A stretch of DNA of 64,000 bases from Pseudomonas guangdongensis. GTDB lineage: Bacteria; Pseudomonadota; Gammaproteobacteria; Pseudomonadales; Pseudomonadaceae. The position numbers were made by a program, and so were the translations under genes. The notes beneath the pieces were generated by a model, which was not told where the DNA came from, did not search any database, and saw only the letters and a program-made list of their open reading frames with translations. This document shows, piece after piece, positions 42,799-55,058 of the stretch (positions are counted from its first letter, which is position 1; every line of letters starts with the position of its first letter). The stretch spans positions 620,001-684,000 of the forward strand of contig NZ_LT629780.1 in assembly GCF_900105885.1 (NCBI RefSeq), written 5' to 3'.

Positions 42799-44919
42799 TC
42801 AGCGCGGCGCCTGCTCGACCAGCAGCGCCGTGCAGGCGGCGACGTTCAGCGGCCGCGAGAAGTGGAAGCCCTGTACCAGATCGCAGCCCTTGCTGCGCAG
42901 GAACTCGGCCTGCGCGGCGTTCTCCACGCCCTCGGCGACCACCTCCATGCCCAGCGAATGGCCCAGCACGATCACCGCCTCGACCACCGGATCGTGGCGG
43001 GTATCGGCCTTGATCCGGCTGACGAAGGCGCGGTCGATCTTCAGGCTGGTGGCCGGCAGGCGGGTCAGGTAGCTGAGCGAGGAATAACCGGTGCCGAAGT
43101 CGTCGATGGCCAGACCGAAGCCTTCGGCGCGCAGCTGCCGGAGCAGCGCCAGGTGCGCGCCGGTGTTGCCCAGCGCGGTGCCCTCGGTGATCTCCAGCTC
43201 CAGCTGCGCGGGCCGCACCCCGTACTCGGCGAGGATCGCGCGCAACTGGCCATGCAGGTCGCGGCACTCGAAGTGCTGCGCCGACAGGTTGACCGCCAGG
43301 CGCGGCACCGTCAGCCCCTGCGCCTGCCAGAGGCGGATCTGCGCGCAGGTCTGGCGCAGCACCCAGTCGCCGATGCCGCGGGCCAGGCCGTGCTTCTCGG
43401 CGAAGGGAATGAAGCGCGCCGGCGACACCGCGCCCCACTCGGGATGGAACCAGCGCAGCAGCACCTCCATACCCTGCAGGCGGCCGTCGTCGAGGCGGTA
43501 CTTGGGCTGGAAATACAGCTCGAAGGCGTCGCCGGCCAGCGCCTGGCGGATGCCCAGCTCCAGCTCCAGCGCCGAGCGCAGCTGCTCCTGCAACTGCTCG
43601 CTGAAGAACACCAGCTCGTTGCGGCCCTTGGCCTTGGCCTCGTGCATCGCCGCCTCGGCCTTGCGCAGCAGCTGCTCGTGGTTGCGCCCGTCGTCCGGGC
43701 ACAGGCAGACGCCCAGGCTGGCGGTCAGGTTGAACGGCCCGGCCGCGGTCGCGTAGGGCTCGCTGAGCCGGGCCAGGATGCGCTGGGCCAGCGCGGCGGC
43801 CTGCTTGGCGCTGCCGATGTCGTCGACCAGCACGGCGAACTGGTCGGCGCCCAGGCGCGCCAGCAGGTCGTGGCGCGACAGGCTGGCGCGGATACGCCCG
43901 GCGCTCATCTTGAGGATCTGGTCGCCGGCCAGCTGGCCGAGCGCCTCGTTGGCCAGCTTGAAGCGGTCCAGGTTGATGTGCAGCAGGGCGCTGCGCCGCC
44001 CCTCGTGGCGCCGGTTGCTGAGCAGCAGGCGCAGGCCCTCGACGAAGCTGGCGCGGTTGTGCAGCCCGGTCAGCGGGTCGTGGGTGGCGAGGTACTCGGC
44101 CTGCTCGCGGGCCTGCACGTGCTCGGTGATATCCAGACCCAGCCCCTGGAACTCCCAGCCCTCCTTGAGCTGCAGCGGCGTACCCAGCGCACGCACCCGC
44201 CAGTCGATCCAGCGCTCGCTGCCGCCGCAGCGCATGCGGATCTGCAACTGCTGGTGCAGGCCCTCGCTGAACAGCGCCTCGAACTGGCGCTTGACGATCA
44301 CCCGGTCGTCGGGGTGGATGAACTCCAGCAGGCTCTTGCCGAGCATCGCCTCGGCGCTTTCGCCGAGGAACAGCACCATCGCCGGGTTGCAGAAGGTCAG
44401 CCGCAGCTGGGCGTCGACGCGCATGATCAGCTCGGTCTGGCTCTCGACGATGTCGCGGTAGCGCTTCTCGGCGTGGTGCAGGTTGAGCAGCGCCTGCTTG
44501 TAGCTGGTCAGGTCGTGGCAGATGCCGACGAACAGCCGGCCCTCCTCGGTCTCCGCCACGCCCACCGAGAGGTGCATGGGAAATACCTCGCCGTTCTTGC
44601 GCCGGCCCTCGACATCGCGGCCGATGCCGACGATCCCGGCCTTGCCGCCGCCGGCATAGGCCTGCAGGTAACTGTCGTGCAGCGCGGCGTGGGGCTGCGG
44701 CATCAGCATCGAGATATTGTTGCCGAGCACTTCGGCGGCGGCATAACCGAACAGCACTTCGGCGGCACGGTTGAACAGGCGGACATGGCCGCGAGCATCG
44801 ATGGCGACGATCCCGTCGACGGCCGCCGCCAGCAAGGCGTCCTGCACCGACACCCGGCTCTGCAATTGCGCGCGCGTCAGGCCATCGAGTTCCTTGCAAC
44901 CCAATTCATCGCTATACAT
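42799..44919 (-). CDS. PAS-PAS-GGDEF-EAL protein, likely c-di-GMP phosphodiesterase
   Basis: This soluble protein of about 706 residues has two PAS domains (about 20-140 and 150-275), a degenerate GGDEF (motif LGADQF) and a complete EAL domain ([49 protein letters not shown]). Loss of the GGDEF core residues argues against cyclase activity; such domains often bind GTP and tune the EAL part. ATG at 44919 is chosen because the paralogue at 48427-50550 then has the same N-terminal length; GTG at 44928 is possible. The EAL part is close to that paralogue, and both lie in the same island. Confidence 0.92.
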   Translation of the reverse strand: MYSDELGCKELDGLTRAQLQSRVSVQDALLAAAVDGIVAIDARGHVRLFNRAAEVLFGYAAAEVLGNNISMLMPQPHAALHDSYLQAYAGGGKAGIVGIGRDVEGRRKNGEVFPMHLSVGVAETEEGRLFVGICHDLTSYKQALLNLHHAEKRYRDIVESQTELIMRVDAQLRLTFCNPAMVLFLGESAEAMLGKSLLEFIHPDDRVIVKRQFEALFSEGLHQQLQIRMRCGGSERWIDWRVRALGTPLQLKEGWEFQGLGLDITEHVQAREQAEYLATHDPLTGLHNRASFVEGLRLLLSNRRHEGRRSALLHINLDRFKLANEALGQLAGDQILKMSAGRIRASLSRHDLLARLGADQFAVLVDDIGSAKQAAALAQRILARLSEPYATAAGPFNLTASLGVCLCPDDGRNHEQLLRKAEAAMHEAKAKGRNELVFFSEQLQEQLRSALELELGIRQALAGDAFELYFQPKYRLDDGRLQGMEVLLRWFHPEWGAVSPARFIPFAEKHGLARGIGDWVLRQTCAQIRLWQAQGLTVPRLAVNLSAQHFECRDLHGQLRAILAEYGVRPAQLELEITEGTALGNTGAHLALLRQLRAEGFGLAIDDFGTGYSSLSYLTRLPATSLKIDRAFVSRIKADTRHDPVVEAVIVLGHSLGMEVVAEGVENAAQAEFLRSKGCDLVQGFHFSRPLNVAACTALLVEQAPR

Positions 44920-44985
44920 CGAAGGCACCGACTCCCGTGTCTTCAGGCCAGAACTGCGCGATCCGCTCGACAGTCCGCAGCGCCA

Positions 44986-45002
44986 TTGTCCATTGTGGAC
45001 AA
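44986..45002. promoter_or_regulatory. Short palindrome upstream of GGDEF-EAL gene
   Basis: TTGTCCA and TGGACAA are perfect inverted 7-mers around a TTG centre, 67 bases upstream of the GGDEF-EAL start in a 246-base gap. The symmetry and position would suit a repressor or activator site, but no known regulator consensus is recognised. Confidence 0.3.
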
Positions 45003-45165
45003 CTCATGACAGCCATTTAAAAGGATTGTCGCGGCGGCGAACAACTCCGCGCTGCCGGCACCGGGCAAATAATTGTCCGCGGCCGGTGCGCGCCCGCCGC
45101 AGCGCGCATTCCCGGCGCAGGAACAGCGCGCCCGGCCGGGCGCAACGGGCGGGGCCGCCCCGGCG

Positions 45166-46779
45166 TCAGTGGCGGCGCCCCGCCGGCGTACCCGCCACGC
45201 TGCCGAAGAACTCCAGCGCCTGCTCCAGTTCGGCGCCCTGGGCATCCAGCCGGCGGGCCAGGTGCGCCGACTGCTGCACCAGCGCGGCGTTCTCCTGGGT
45301 GACCCGGTCCATCTGCCCGACCGCCTGACCGACCTGGGCGATGCCGCTGCCCTGCTCCTCGGCGGCGCCGGCGAGTTCGGCCATGATCACGTTCAGCTGG
45401 GTCACCGCGCCGACCACCTCGTGCAGCGTATGCTCGGCCTGGCGCACCTGTTCGGCGCCGCTCTCGATCACCGTGGCGGAGCCTTCGATCAGCGCCCGCA
45501 CCTCCTCGGTGGCCACCGCGGTGCGCTGCGCCAGGGTCCGTACCTCGCGGGCGATCACCGCGAAGCCGCTGCCCTGCTCGCCGGCCTTGGCCGCCTCGAT
45601 CGAGGCGTTGAGGGCCAGCAGGTTGGTCTGGAAGGCCAGCGTCTCGATGCTGCCGATCACCCGGTCCATCTGCGCCGCGCCGCCGGTGATGCGCTCCATG
45701 GTGGCCACCACCTCGCCCATCACCGCGCCGCTCTGCTCGACGGTGTCCACCGCGCGGCCCGCCAGGTCGCCCGCCTCGCGGGTGTGCTGGGCGCTCTGCT
45801 GCACGGTGGCGGTGATCTGCTCAATGCTCGCCGCGGTCTGCTGCAGCGCCGCCGCCTGCTGCTCGGTGCGTGCCGAAAGGTCGAGGTTGCCCTCGGCCAT
45901 GCCGCGCGTCGCGCCGGCCACCCGGTCGATGCTGGCGTGGATGTCCAGGACGATGCCGCTCAGGCTCTTGCGCAGGGTGTCGAGCAGACGCTCCAGCTCG
46001 CCCAGCTCGTTGCGCTGCAGGTCCTTGAAGCGCAAGCCGATGTTGCCGGTGGTCAGCTGCTCGACGAAGCGCACCGACTCGTCGAGCGGGCGCAGGATCG
46101 CCCGCGCGGTGCCGATGCCCAGCCACACTGCCAGCAGGCTGCCGCCGCCGATCAGCCCCCACTGCGCCCCCAGCAGCGTGCGCTGCAGGTCGGGATCGCC
46201 GCTGGCCAGGCCGTTCAGCGCCAGCAGGCCGCTGCCGGCCAGGGTCGCCGCGCAGGCAGCGGTCAGGTAGACCAGCCGCGCCTTGAGCGAGCCCAGGTGC
46301 AGGCGCTCCAGACGGCCGAGCAGGCCGCCATGCACCAGTTGCCCGCGATCCAGCTGCATGGCGCCGCGCTCGCCCCGGGCAATCGCCGGATAGGCGCTCT
46401 GCGCCCGGGCAATCTCCTCGCGAGCGGCCTTGACGCGGATCGAGGCGTAGCCGGTGTGCACACCGTCCTCGTAATAGGGCAGCACCGAGGCGTCGACCCA
46501 GTAGAACTCGCCGCTCTTGCGCCGGTTCATCACCAGCCCGCGCCAGAGCTGGCCGGCCGCGATGGTCTGCCACAGGTTGGCGAACGCCGCTGCCGGCATG
46601 TCCGGATGGCGCACGATGTTGTGATCGGCGCCCAGCAGCTCGGCGTAGTCAAAGCCGCTGACGGCGACGAACGCCGGATTGGCGTAGGTGATGCGCCCCT
46701 TCAGATCGGTGCGCGAAATCAGGAACTCGTCATCCTGGAGCACATATTCCTGAGCTGTCGCGAGTGGGTCGTTACCCAT
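45166..46779 (-). CDS. Aer-like PAS chemotaxis transducer
   Basis: This 537-residue aerotaxis-type transducer has an N-terminal PAS domain (about 10-125: LISRTDLKGRITYANPAF, RHPDMP, SGEFYWVDASVLPYYEDG) that is typical of the FAD-binding PAS of Aer. Two membrane segments follow (about 175-195 and 210-228), then a HAMP domain and a full signalling domain with [34 protein letters not shown] at 46779 (MGNDPLATAQEYVLQDDE) is the family start; the 36 residues of open frame before it are not. It likely senses redox state through FAD and signals to CheA. Confidence 0.92.
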   Translation of the reverse strand: MGNDPLATAQEYVLQDDEFLISRTDLKGRITYANPAFVAVSGFDYAELLGADHNIVRHPDMPAAAFANLWQTIAAGQLWRGLVMNRRKSGEFYWVDASVLPYYEDGVHTGYASIRVKAAREEIARAQSAYPAIARGERGAMQLDRGQLVHGGLLGRLERLHLGSLKARLVYLTAACAATLAGSGLLALNGLASGDPDLQRTLLGAQWGLIGGGSLLAVWLGIGTARAILRPLDESVRFVEQLTTGNIGLRFKDLQRNELGELERLLDTLRKSLSGIVLDIHASIDRVAGATRGMAEGNLDLSARTEQQAAALQQTAASIEQITATVQQSAQHTREAGDLAGRAVDTVEQSGAVMGEVVATMERITGGAAQMDRVIGSIETLAFQTNLLALNASIEAAKAGEQGSGFAVIAREVRTLAQRTAVATEEVRALIEGSATVIESGAEQVRQAEHTLHEVVGAVTQLNVIMAELAGAAEEQGSGIAQVGQAVGQMDRVTQENAALVQQSAHLARRLDAQGAELEQALEFFGSVAGTPAGRRH

Positions 46780-47180
46780 TGCAGATACCTGGCAGAGATG
46801 GAAATTACCTACCCCGGATAACGGGGCGGGTCGGCAAGACCGATAAAACCTGTGCGCTAGGGCCTGTAACTCTCGAACGGCGGCCATAGCGGTGTTTCAT
46901 TTATTCCAGCGCGTATCCTGCAGGCTCATTCGTTAAATATTGAATGGCTGTTTCCTGGCAGACGAAATGCGGCATTGTTCTTCTCGTTATTCAGACTATT
47001 GTTCATGTTTTAATTAGCTGCCGAGCGACCTGCCGCGATATTGACAAGCGTCAATCGACAGGCGGGCATTCACCCCGGATACGGACTCCACGCCCCATAC
47101 CTTGGGAGTCCGGTACGACCCAGGTGGTACTTGCGGCGCACACCCGGCAGGCCAGCGTGCGCCACATGTTCACGGCGTTA
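46780..47180. other. AT-richer gap between Aer-like gene and IS630
   Basis: This 401-base stretch has clearly lower GC than its surroundings between about 46890 and 47060 (for example GTTAAATATTGAATGG). It probably holds the promoter of the Aer-like gene. A 99-codon open frame starting at 46944 runs into the IS element and has no family look, so it is not called. No clear terminator or repeat is seen. Confidence 0.5.
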
Positions 47181-48286
47181 TTAATCCGGCAACCCAATAC
47201 CCCAAATCATGCTGCATACGCGATTTTGGGATGTCGGAAGTAGGAACGAATCCGCTCGGGCTTTGATTGAAGGCGCCGCATGACCGAGCGGACTCGGCCT
47301 TCCAACGCATCCCGACTTTTCAAACTTGGCCCGCTGCGCACCTGATGCTTGAGATCGCCATTCAGGTATTCGTCCGGGTTGAGCTCGGGGGCGTAGGCGG
47401 GCAGAAAGAACACCTCAATCCGTTCGCGCCGCCCCTCCAGCCAGGCTTTGACCTTCTTGCTGTGGTGCACGCGCAGGTTGTCCAAGACCAGGAAGACCTT
47501 GCGCCCGCTGGTATCCCGGATCAGTCGCCCCAGGAAGCGGATCAGCACGACCGCTGTCATGGTTTCCCGGTACAGCATGAAGCGCAGCTTGCCCCGGTTG
47601 GTCACCGTCGAAATCATGTTCGTGGCAAAGCGGCTTCCGCTGACTTCGCGTACGGGCGTCCGCCCTGCCGGGGCGTAGCTGCGCCCTGCATGACTGTCGC
47701 TGCGCAGGCCGGTTTCATCGCCCCAGTGGATCTCGCCGCCCTCGGCCTTGGCGCGCTGCTCGATCTTCGGATACTCGGTTTCCAGCCAGCGCTTTATCGC
47801 CTCGGGCTTCTGCTGGTAGGCGCGCTTCAACGGGCGTTGTGGGGTATAGCCCCAACGCTTGAGGTATTCACCGACTGTCCGGATAGGCATCTGAAAGCCG
47901 CAGTGCAGGGCGATCAGGGCGCGCACCGCATCACGCGTCCAGAGCGCGAAGTCCAGCTTCAACTGATCCGGCATGGTGTCGAGCAACAGGGTGCGAATCA
48001 GTGACTCCTGCTCGGAGGACAGGCTGCGTCGCTCCCCCGGCAGCGATCCGCGCTGGCCACCTTCGATCGCGGCCTCTTTGCCCTGGTGCTCCGCGATCGC
48101 GACCCAATGCGCCACCGTGCGCAGATGAACGCCAACGGCTTCGCCGATGGCTCTGTAGGTATACCCCTGCTCGCGCATGCGTAGGGCGATAGCGCGTTTT
48201 TCGCGCTGTTCCAAGGGGCTGAGGCTTCGTGCGTCGCTGGTCATGGTGAAAAACGCTGATTATGCCCTATTGTATTGCCGGATTAA
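47181..48286. mobile_element. IS630 family insertion sequence, complete
   Basis: The element is 1106 bases long. The outer 19 bases are imperfect inverted repeats (left starts TTAATCCGGCAACCCAATA, right end read on the other strand TTAATCCGGCAATACAATA, 17 of 19 equal). Both ends are flanked by TA (47179-47180 and 48287-48288), the target duplication of IS630/Tc1 elements. One intact transposase gene fills it. It lies between the Aer-like gene and the second GGDEF-EAL gene and interrupts no recognisable gene. Confidence 0.9.
47207..48244 (-). CDS. IS630 family transposase
   Basis: This 345-residue transposase has an N-terminal helix-turn-helix domain (about 15-75: YTYRAIGEAVGVHLRTVAHWV) and a winged-helix segment. 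The DDE catalytic domain carries WGDETGLRSD, LVLDNLRVHHS and LPAYAPELNPDEYLNGDLK. The full triad is in place and the frame is unbroken, so the element may still be active. The gene covers almost the entire IS. Confidence 0.95.
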   Translation of the reverse strand: MTSDARSLSPLEQREKRAIALRMREQGYTYRAIGEAVGVHLRTVAHWVAIAEHQGKEAAIEGGQRGSLPGERRSLSSEQESLIRTLLLDTMPDQLKLDFALWTRDAVRALIALHCGFQMPIRTVGEYLKRWGYTPQRPLKRAYQQKPEAIKRWLETEYPKIEQRAKAEGGEIHWGDETGLRSDSHAGRSYAPAGRTPVREVSGSRFATNMISTVTNRGKLRFMLYRETMTAVVLIRFLGRLIRDTSGRKVFLVLDNLRVHHSKKVKAWLEGRRERIEVFFLPAYAPELNPDEYLNGDLKHQVRSGPSLKSRDALEGRVRSVMRRLQSKPERIRSYFRHPKIAYAA

Positions 48287-48351
48287 TATATTGTCGCGAG
48301 AGCGGCGGCGATAGCGCGAGCGCCGCACGTCGCTGCGCCACTGTCGGCGCC

Positions 48352-48426
48352 TCCCGACTCCAGCGGCACATCGGTAACGCCACGCCGGAGCACCAGGTAT
48401 CTGCGCGTCGGCGTGGCGAGTCGGGA
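48352..48426. repeat. Two-part inverted repeat after GGDEF-EAL stop
   Basis: An outer stem TCCCGACT (48352-48359) / AGTCGGGA (48419-48426) encloses an inner 10-bp stem CGCCACGCCG (48378-48387) / CGGCGTGGCG (48409-48418). The outer arm touches the stop codon of the GGDEF-EAL gene. There is no T-tract, so if it works as a terminator or stabiliser it is not the standard intrinsic type. Confidence 0.5.
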
Positions 48427-50550
48427 TCAGGGCTCCGTGACCGGCGCCGGTTGGCGCACCGCCTGCAGCACGGCGCCGGCGCGGGCGGCGTCCATCGGCC
48501 GGGCGAAGTGGAAGCCCTGCACCACGTCGCAACCGGCGCCGCGCAGGAACTCCACCTGTACCTCGTTCTCCACCCCCTCGGCGACCACCAGCATGCCGAG
48601 CAGGTGGCCGAGGCCGATCACCGCCTCGACCACCGAGTCGCGGCGGGTATCTTCCTTGATGCGGTTGATGAAGGCACGGTCGATCTTCAGGGTGCTGGCC
48701 GGCAGGTGGGTCAGGTAGCTGAGCGAGGAATAGCCGGTGCCGAAGTCATCGATGGCGATGCTGAAGCCTTCGGCGCGCAACTGGTTGAGCAGCCCCAGCA
48801 GTTCTTCGGTGTTGCTCAGCGCGGCGTCCTCGGTGATTTCCAGCTCGATCTGCGCCGGCGCCACGCCGTAGTCGGCGAGAATCGCCAGCAGCTGTTCGTG
48901 CAGGGCCTGGCCCTCGAACTGGCGGGCCGACAGGTTGACCGCCAGCACCGGCACCTGCAGCCCCTGGGCCTGCCAGCTGCGAATCTGCGCGCAGGTGCGG
49001 CGCAGCACCCACTCGCCCAGCGGCCGGGCCAGGCCGTGGGCCTCGGCGACCGGGATGAAGCTGGCCGGCGACACCGCGCCCCACTCGGGATGGAACCAGC
49101 GCAGCAGCACTTCCATGCCCTGCAGGGCGCCGTCGGCGAGGAAGTACTTGGGCTGGAAGTACAGTTCGAAGCCGTCCTCGGCCAGCGCCCGGCGCAGCTC
49201 CAGCTCCAGCTCGGCGGAGGGCAGCTGCTGCTCCAGCTCCGGGGTGAAGCACACCAGCTCGTTGCGCCCGCGGGTGCGGGCGATCTGCATCGCCGTTTCG
49301 GCGCGCTGCAGCAGCTGCTCATGGCGGTCGCCGTGCAGCGGCGCGCAGCAGATGCCCAGGCTGGCGGTGAGGTTGAAGGCCCCCACCGAGGTCACGTAGG
49401 GCTCGCTCAGCATGGCCAGGATCTGCTGTCCCAGGCCGTTCAGCTGGGTCTGGGCGCCGACCGACGCACACTCCACCAGCACCGCGAACTCGTCGGCGCC
49501 CAGCCGTGCCGCCAGCGCCCGGCCGCTGGTCAGGCCGCCGATGCGCGCCGCCGCGACCTTGAGCACCTGATCGCCGGCGCCATGGCCGAGGGACTCGTTG
49601 ATCAGCTTGAAGCGGTCCAGGTTGATGTGCAGCAGGGCGAACTCGCCGCCGCGGGCCAGCAGCTCCTCCATCCGTTCGGCGAGGCTGGCGCGATTGTGCA
49701 GGCCGGTCAGACGGTCGTGGCTGGCCAGGTACTGGGCCTGCTCGCGCGCCTCGACATGATCGCTGACATCCAGCCCGAAGCACTGGAACTCGCGCTGGCC
49801 GCCCTCGCCCACCAGCGCGCGCACCCGCCACTCGATCCAGCGCGGCTCGCGCTCGACGCTCTGCATGCGCGCCTGCAGCTGGCGACCGCCGCCCTCCCCG
49901 CACAGCGCGCGAAACGCGCGGCGCAGCCGCAGGCGGTCGGCGGGATGGACGAACTCCAGCAGGCGCCGGCCGAGCAGACGCTCCTCGCTCTCGCCAAGAA
50001 AGCGCGCCAGCGCCGGGTTGCTCAGGATCACCCGTAACCCGGCATCCAGACGCACGATCAGCTCGGTCTCGCTGTCGAGGATGTCGCGGTAGCGCCGCTC
50101 CAGGTGGTGCAGGCGACGCAGGGCCTGCTTGTAATGGCCGAGATCGTGGCAGATGCCGACGAACGCCGGCCCGCCGGGCAGGTCGACGCGGCCCAGCGAC
50201 AGGTGCATGGAGAACAGCTCGCCATTCTTGCGGCGGCCCTCGACATCCCGCCCGCCGCCCACCGCCTGCGCACCCTCGCCGTGCAGGTAAGCGGCGATCT
50301 GCGCATCGTGGCGCCCGGCCTGGCGCTCAGGCATCAGCATCGCCACATTGCGCCCGAGCACCTCGGCGGCGCTGTAGCCGAACAGGCGCTCGGCCGCCGG
50401 ATTGAACAACAACACGAGACCCTGTCGGTCGATGCCGATGATCCCATCGGCCGCCGCCTCGAACAGCGCCCCCTGCAGCAAGGTACGAGCCTGCCGTTGT
50501 CCCTCACTCAGCCCATCAAGCCGATCACGACCATGAACAGTCGGATTCAT
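48427..50550 (-). CDS. PAS-PAS-GGDEF-EAL protein, paralogue of 42799-44919
   Basis: This soluble protein of about 707 residues has the same layout as its paralogue: PAS (about 20-140), PAS (about 150-275), GGDEF-like (LGADEF) and EAL ([50 protein letters not shown]). The EAL residues are complete, so phosphodiesterase activity is likely. The GGDEF motif has lost its second Gly, so cyclase activity is doubtful. Start at 50550 gives the same spacing to the shared LDGL motif as in the paralogue; ATG at 50553 and 50595 are possible. The pair probably arose by duplication and is now separated by the Aer-like gene and an IS. Confidence 0.92.
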   Translation of the reverse strand: MNPTVHGRDRLDGLSEGQRQARTLLQGALFEAAADGIIGIDRQGLVLLFNPAAERLFGYSAAEVLGRNVAMLMPERQAGRHDAQIAAYLHGEGAQAVGGGRDVEGRRKNGELFSMHLSLGRVDLPGGPAFVGICHDLGHYKQALRRLHHLERRYRDILDSETELIVRLDAGLRVILSNPALARFLGESEERLLGRRLLEFVHPADRLRLRRAFRALCGEGGGRQLQARMQSVEREPRWIEWRVRALVGEGGQREFQCFGLDVSDHVEAREQAQYLASHDRLTGLHNRASLAERMEELLARGGEFALLHINLDRFKLINESLGHGAGDQVLKVAAARIGGLTSGRALAARLGADEFAVLVECASVGAQTQLNGLGQQILAMLSEPYVTSVGAFNLTASLGICCAPLHGDRHEQLLQRAETAMQIARTRGRNELVCFTPELEQQLPSAELELELRRALAEDGFELYFQPKYFLADGALQGMEVLLRWFHPEWGAVSPASFIPVAEAHGLARPLGEWVLRRTCAQIRSWQAQGLQVPVLAVNLSARQFEGQALHEQLLAILADYGVAPAQIELEITEDAALSNTEELLGLLNQLRAEGFSIAIDDFGTGYSSLSYLTHLPASTLKIDRAFINRIKEDTRRDSVVEAVIGLGHLLGMLVVAEGVENEVQVEFLRGAGCDVVQGFHFARPMDAARAGAVLQAVRQPAPVTEP

Positions 50551-50817
50551 CATTCCCCCAGGTTGGCCAGCACGGGCCATGCGCAGGCCGCTCATGCCGA
50601 CCTGCCGACCACTTCCATATCGATATTGTTGTTATGCCGAGTCTATCGGCAGGGGAACGAGAAACTTTATTAGATATAAGGTGCATGCCAGAGCGGTTGC
50701 GCGCGACAGATATTTTATTGACGGCTTTAGTGCCAGAAAAATGCGCACCACCGGCCGTGCCATGAACTCGCCGCAATCCGCCCCGCGACAAGGCCCCGAG
50801 GCGGCAGACGCAGCCGC

Positions 50818-51144
50818 TCAATGCGCCGGGCGCGAGGCGCAGTTCATGCACAGCTCGGCCGCCGGCAAGGCCGCCAGGCGCGCTGCGCCCACCGGCTCGC
50901 CGCAGCCAACACATTCGCCGTAGCGCCCCGCCGCCAGACGCTCGCGCGCCCGCTCCACCTGGCGCAGGCCGTCCTCGGCCTCGGCCAGCAGGGCGCGCAA
51001 CACGTCGTCGTTCTGCCGCTGCACCGCCTGCTCGGCAAAGCTCGGCGAATGGCTGCGGCCCAGATCGCGGCGGATCGCCTCGGCACGGCGGGCATACTCG
51101 GCGGCCAGGGCATCCAGGGCCTGACGCGGATCGATGGTGTTCAT
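50818..51144 (-). CDS. DksA/TraR-type C4 zinc-finger protein
   Basis: This 108-residue protein has a helical N-terminus (about 1-70, with FAEQAVQRQNDDVLRALLAEAEDGLRQVERA) and a C-terminal zinc finger CVGCG...CMNC, the TraR/DksA C4 pattern. The family binds the secondary channel of RNA polymerase and changes initiation, often with ppGpp. This short form is like the stand-alone DksA-like proteins rather than DksA itself. The start at 51144 has GAGGAG at the right spacing. It is divergent from the diguanylate cyclase gene. Confidence 0.88.
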   Translation of the reverse strand: MNTIDPRQALDALAAEYARRAEAIRRDLGRSHSPSFAEQAVQRQNDDVLRALLAEAEDGLRQVERARERLAAGRYGECVGCGEPVGAARLAALPAAELCMNCASRPAH

Positions 51145-51395
51145 CACGGCAACTCCTCGGTAACGGGTCGATAAGTCCAGTGTGGCCGACGATCGGCGCG
51201 CGGCACTGATGCCGGTCAACGGCCAGCCATGCGGATCGCGCCAGACTGCCGGCGTATCTCTGCGCAAAACTGCCGATTCCGTTGCAGGCCGGTAACCTGG
51301 CATCGGCTACAGTCGACGATCGTTTGCGAATCAATGGATTGGCCGCACGGACAGGGAATTGCCGCCGCTGCCCGGCCTCAACAAGAAGCGGGATC

Positions 51396-53045
<1,650 letters not shown>

Positions 53046-53059
53046 ACCGTCCGCCCAAC

Positions 53060-53093
53060 AAAAAGCCCCGGCCTTGCGGCGCGGGGCTTTTTT
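53060..53093. terminator. Bidirectional terminator between the cyclase gene and ettA
   Basis: A stem AAAAGCCCCG / CGGGGCTTTT with a smaller GCC/GGC stem in its loop has A- and T-runs on both sides. It suits termination of the cyclase gene (plus) and of ettA (minus). Confidence 0.85.
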
Positions 53094-53128
53094 CATCCTG
53101 CGGGTGCGGGCACGCTCGCCCGCGGCAG

Positions 53129-54793
<1,665 letters not shown>

Positions 54794-55058
54794 GACAGAC
54801 CTGAATGGTTGACGACGGTGATGGGCAAGGCGGCAGCGAAACTCCGCGCCGGCCGGGCCTTGCGAGGGTGGCGCAAAGCTACCCGAAATGCCGCGCCAAG
54901 GGCAAACCAGCGGCCCGGCGGGCGCGGCCTGCGGGGCACGGGTGGACGATGAGCGGCGCTCGTCCCGCGCTTGATCGGCATTCATGTGCCAGCGCGCCGG
55001 CATTGGGTTAGAATGCGTCCCTTGAACTCCCTTCTGCCCAGCTCCCCTGAGGACCGCC

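Noticed and set aside
40403..45009. Long plus-strand frames opposite the chemotaxis and GGDEF-EAL genes
   Set aside because: They are antisense to genes with clear domain motifs and have repetitive His/Gln/Ala/Gly composition.
46944..47243. 99-codon frame upstream of the IS element
   Set aside because: It extends across the IS630 boundary into the transposase gene, has no ribosome-binding site and resembles no family.
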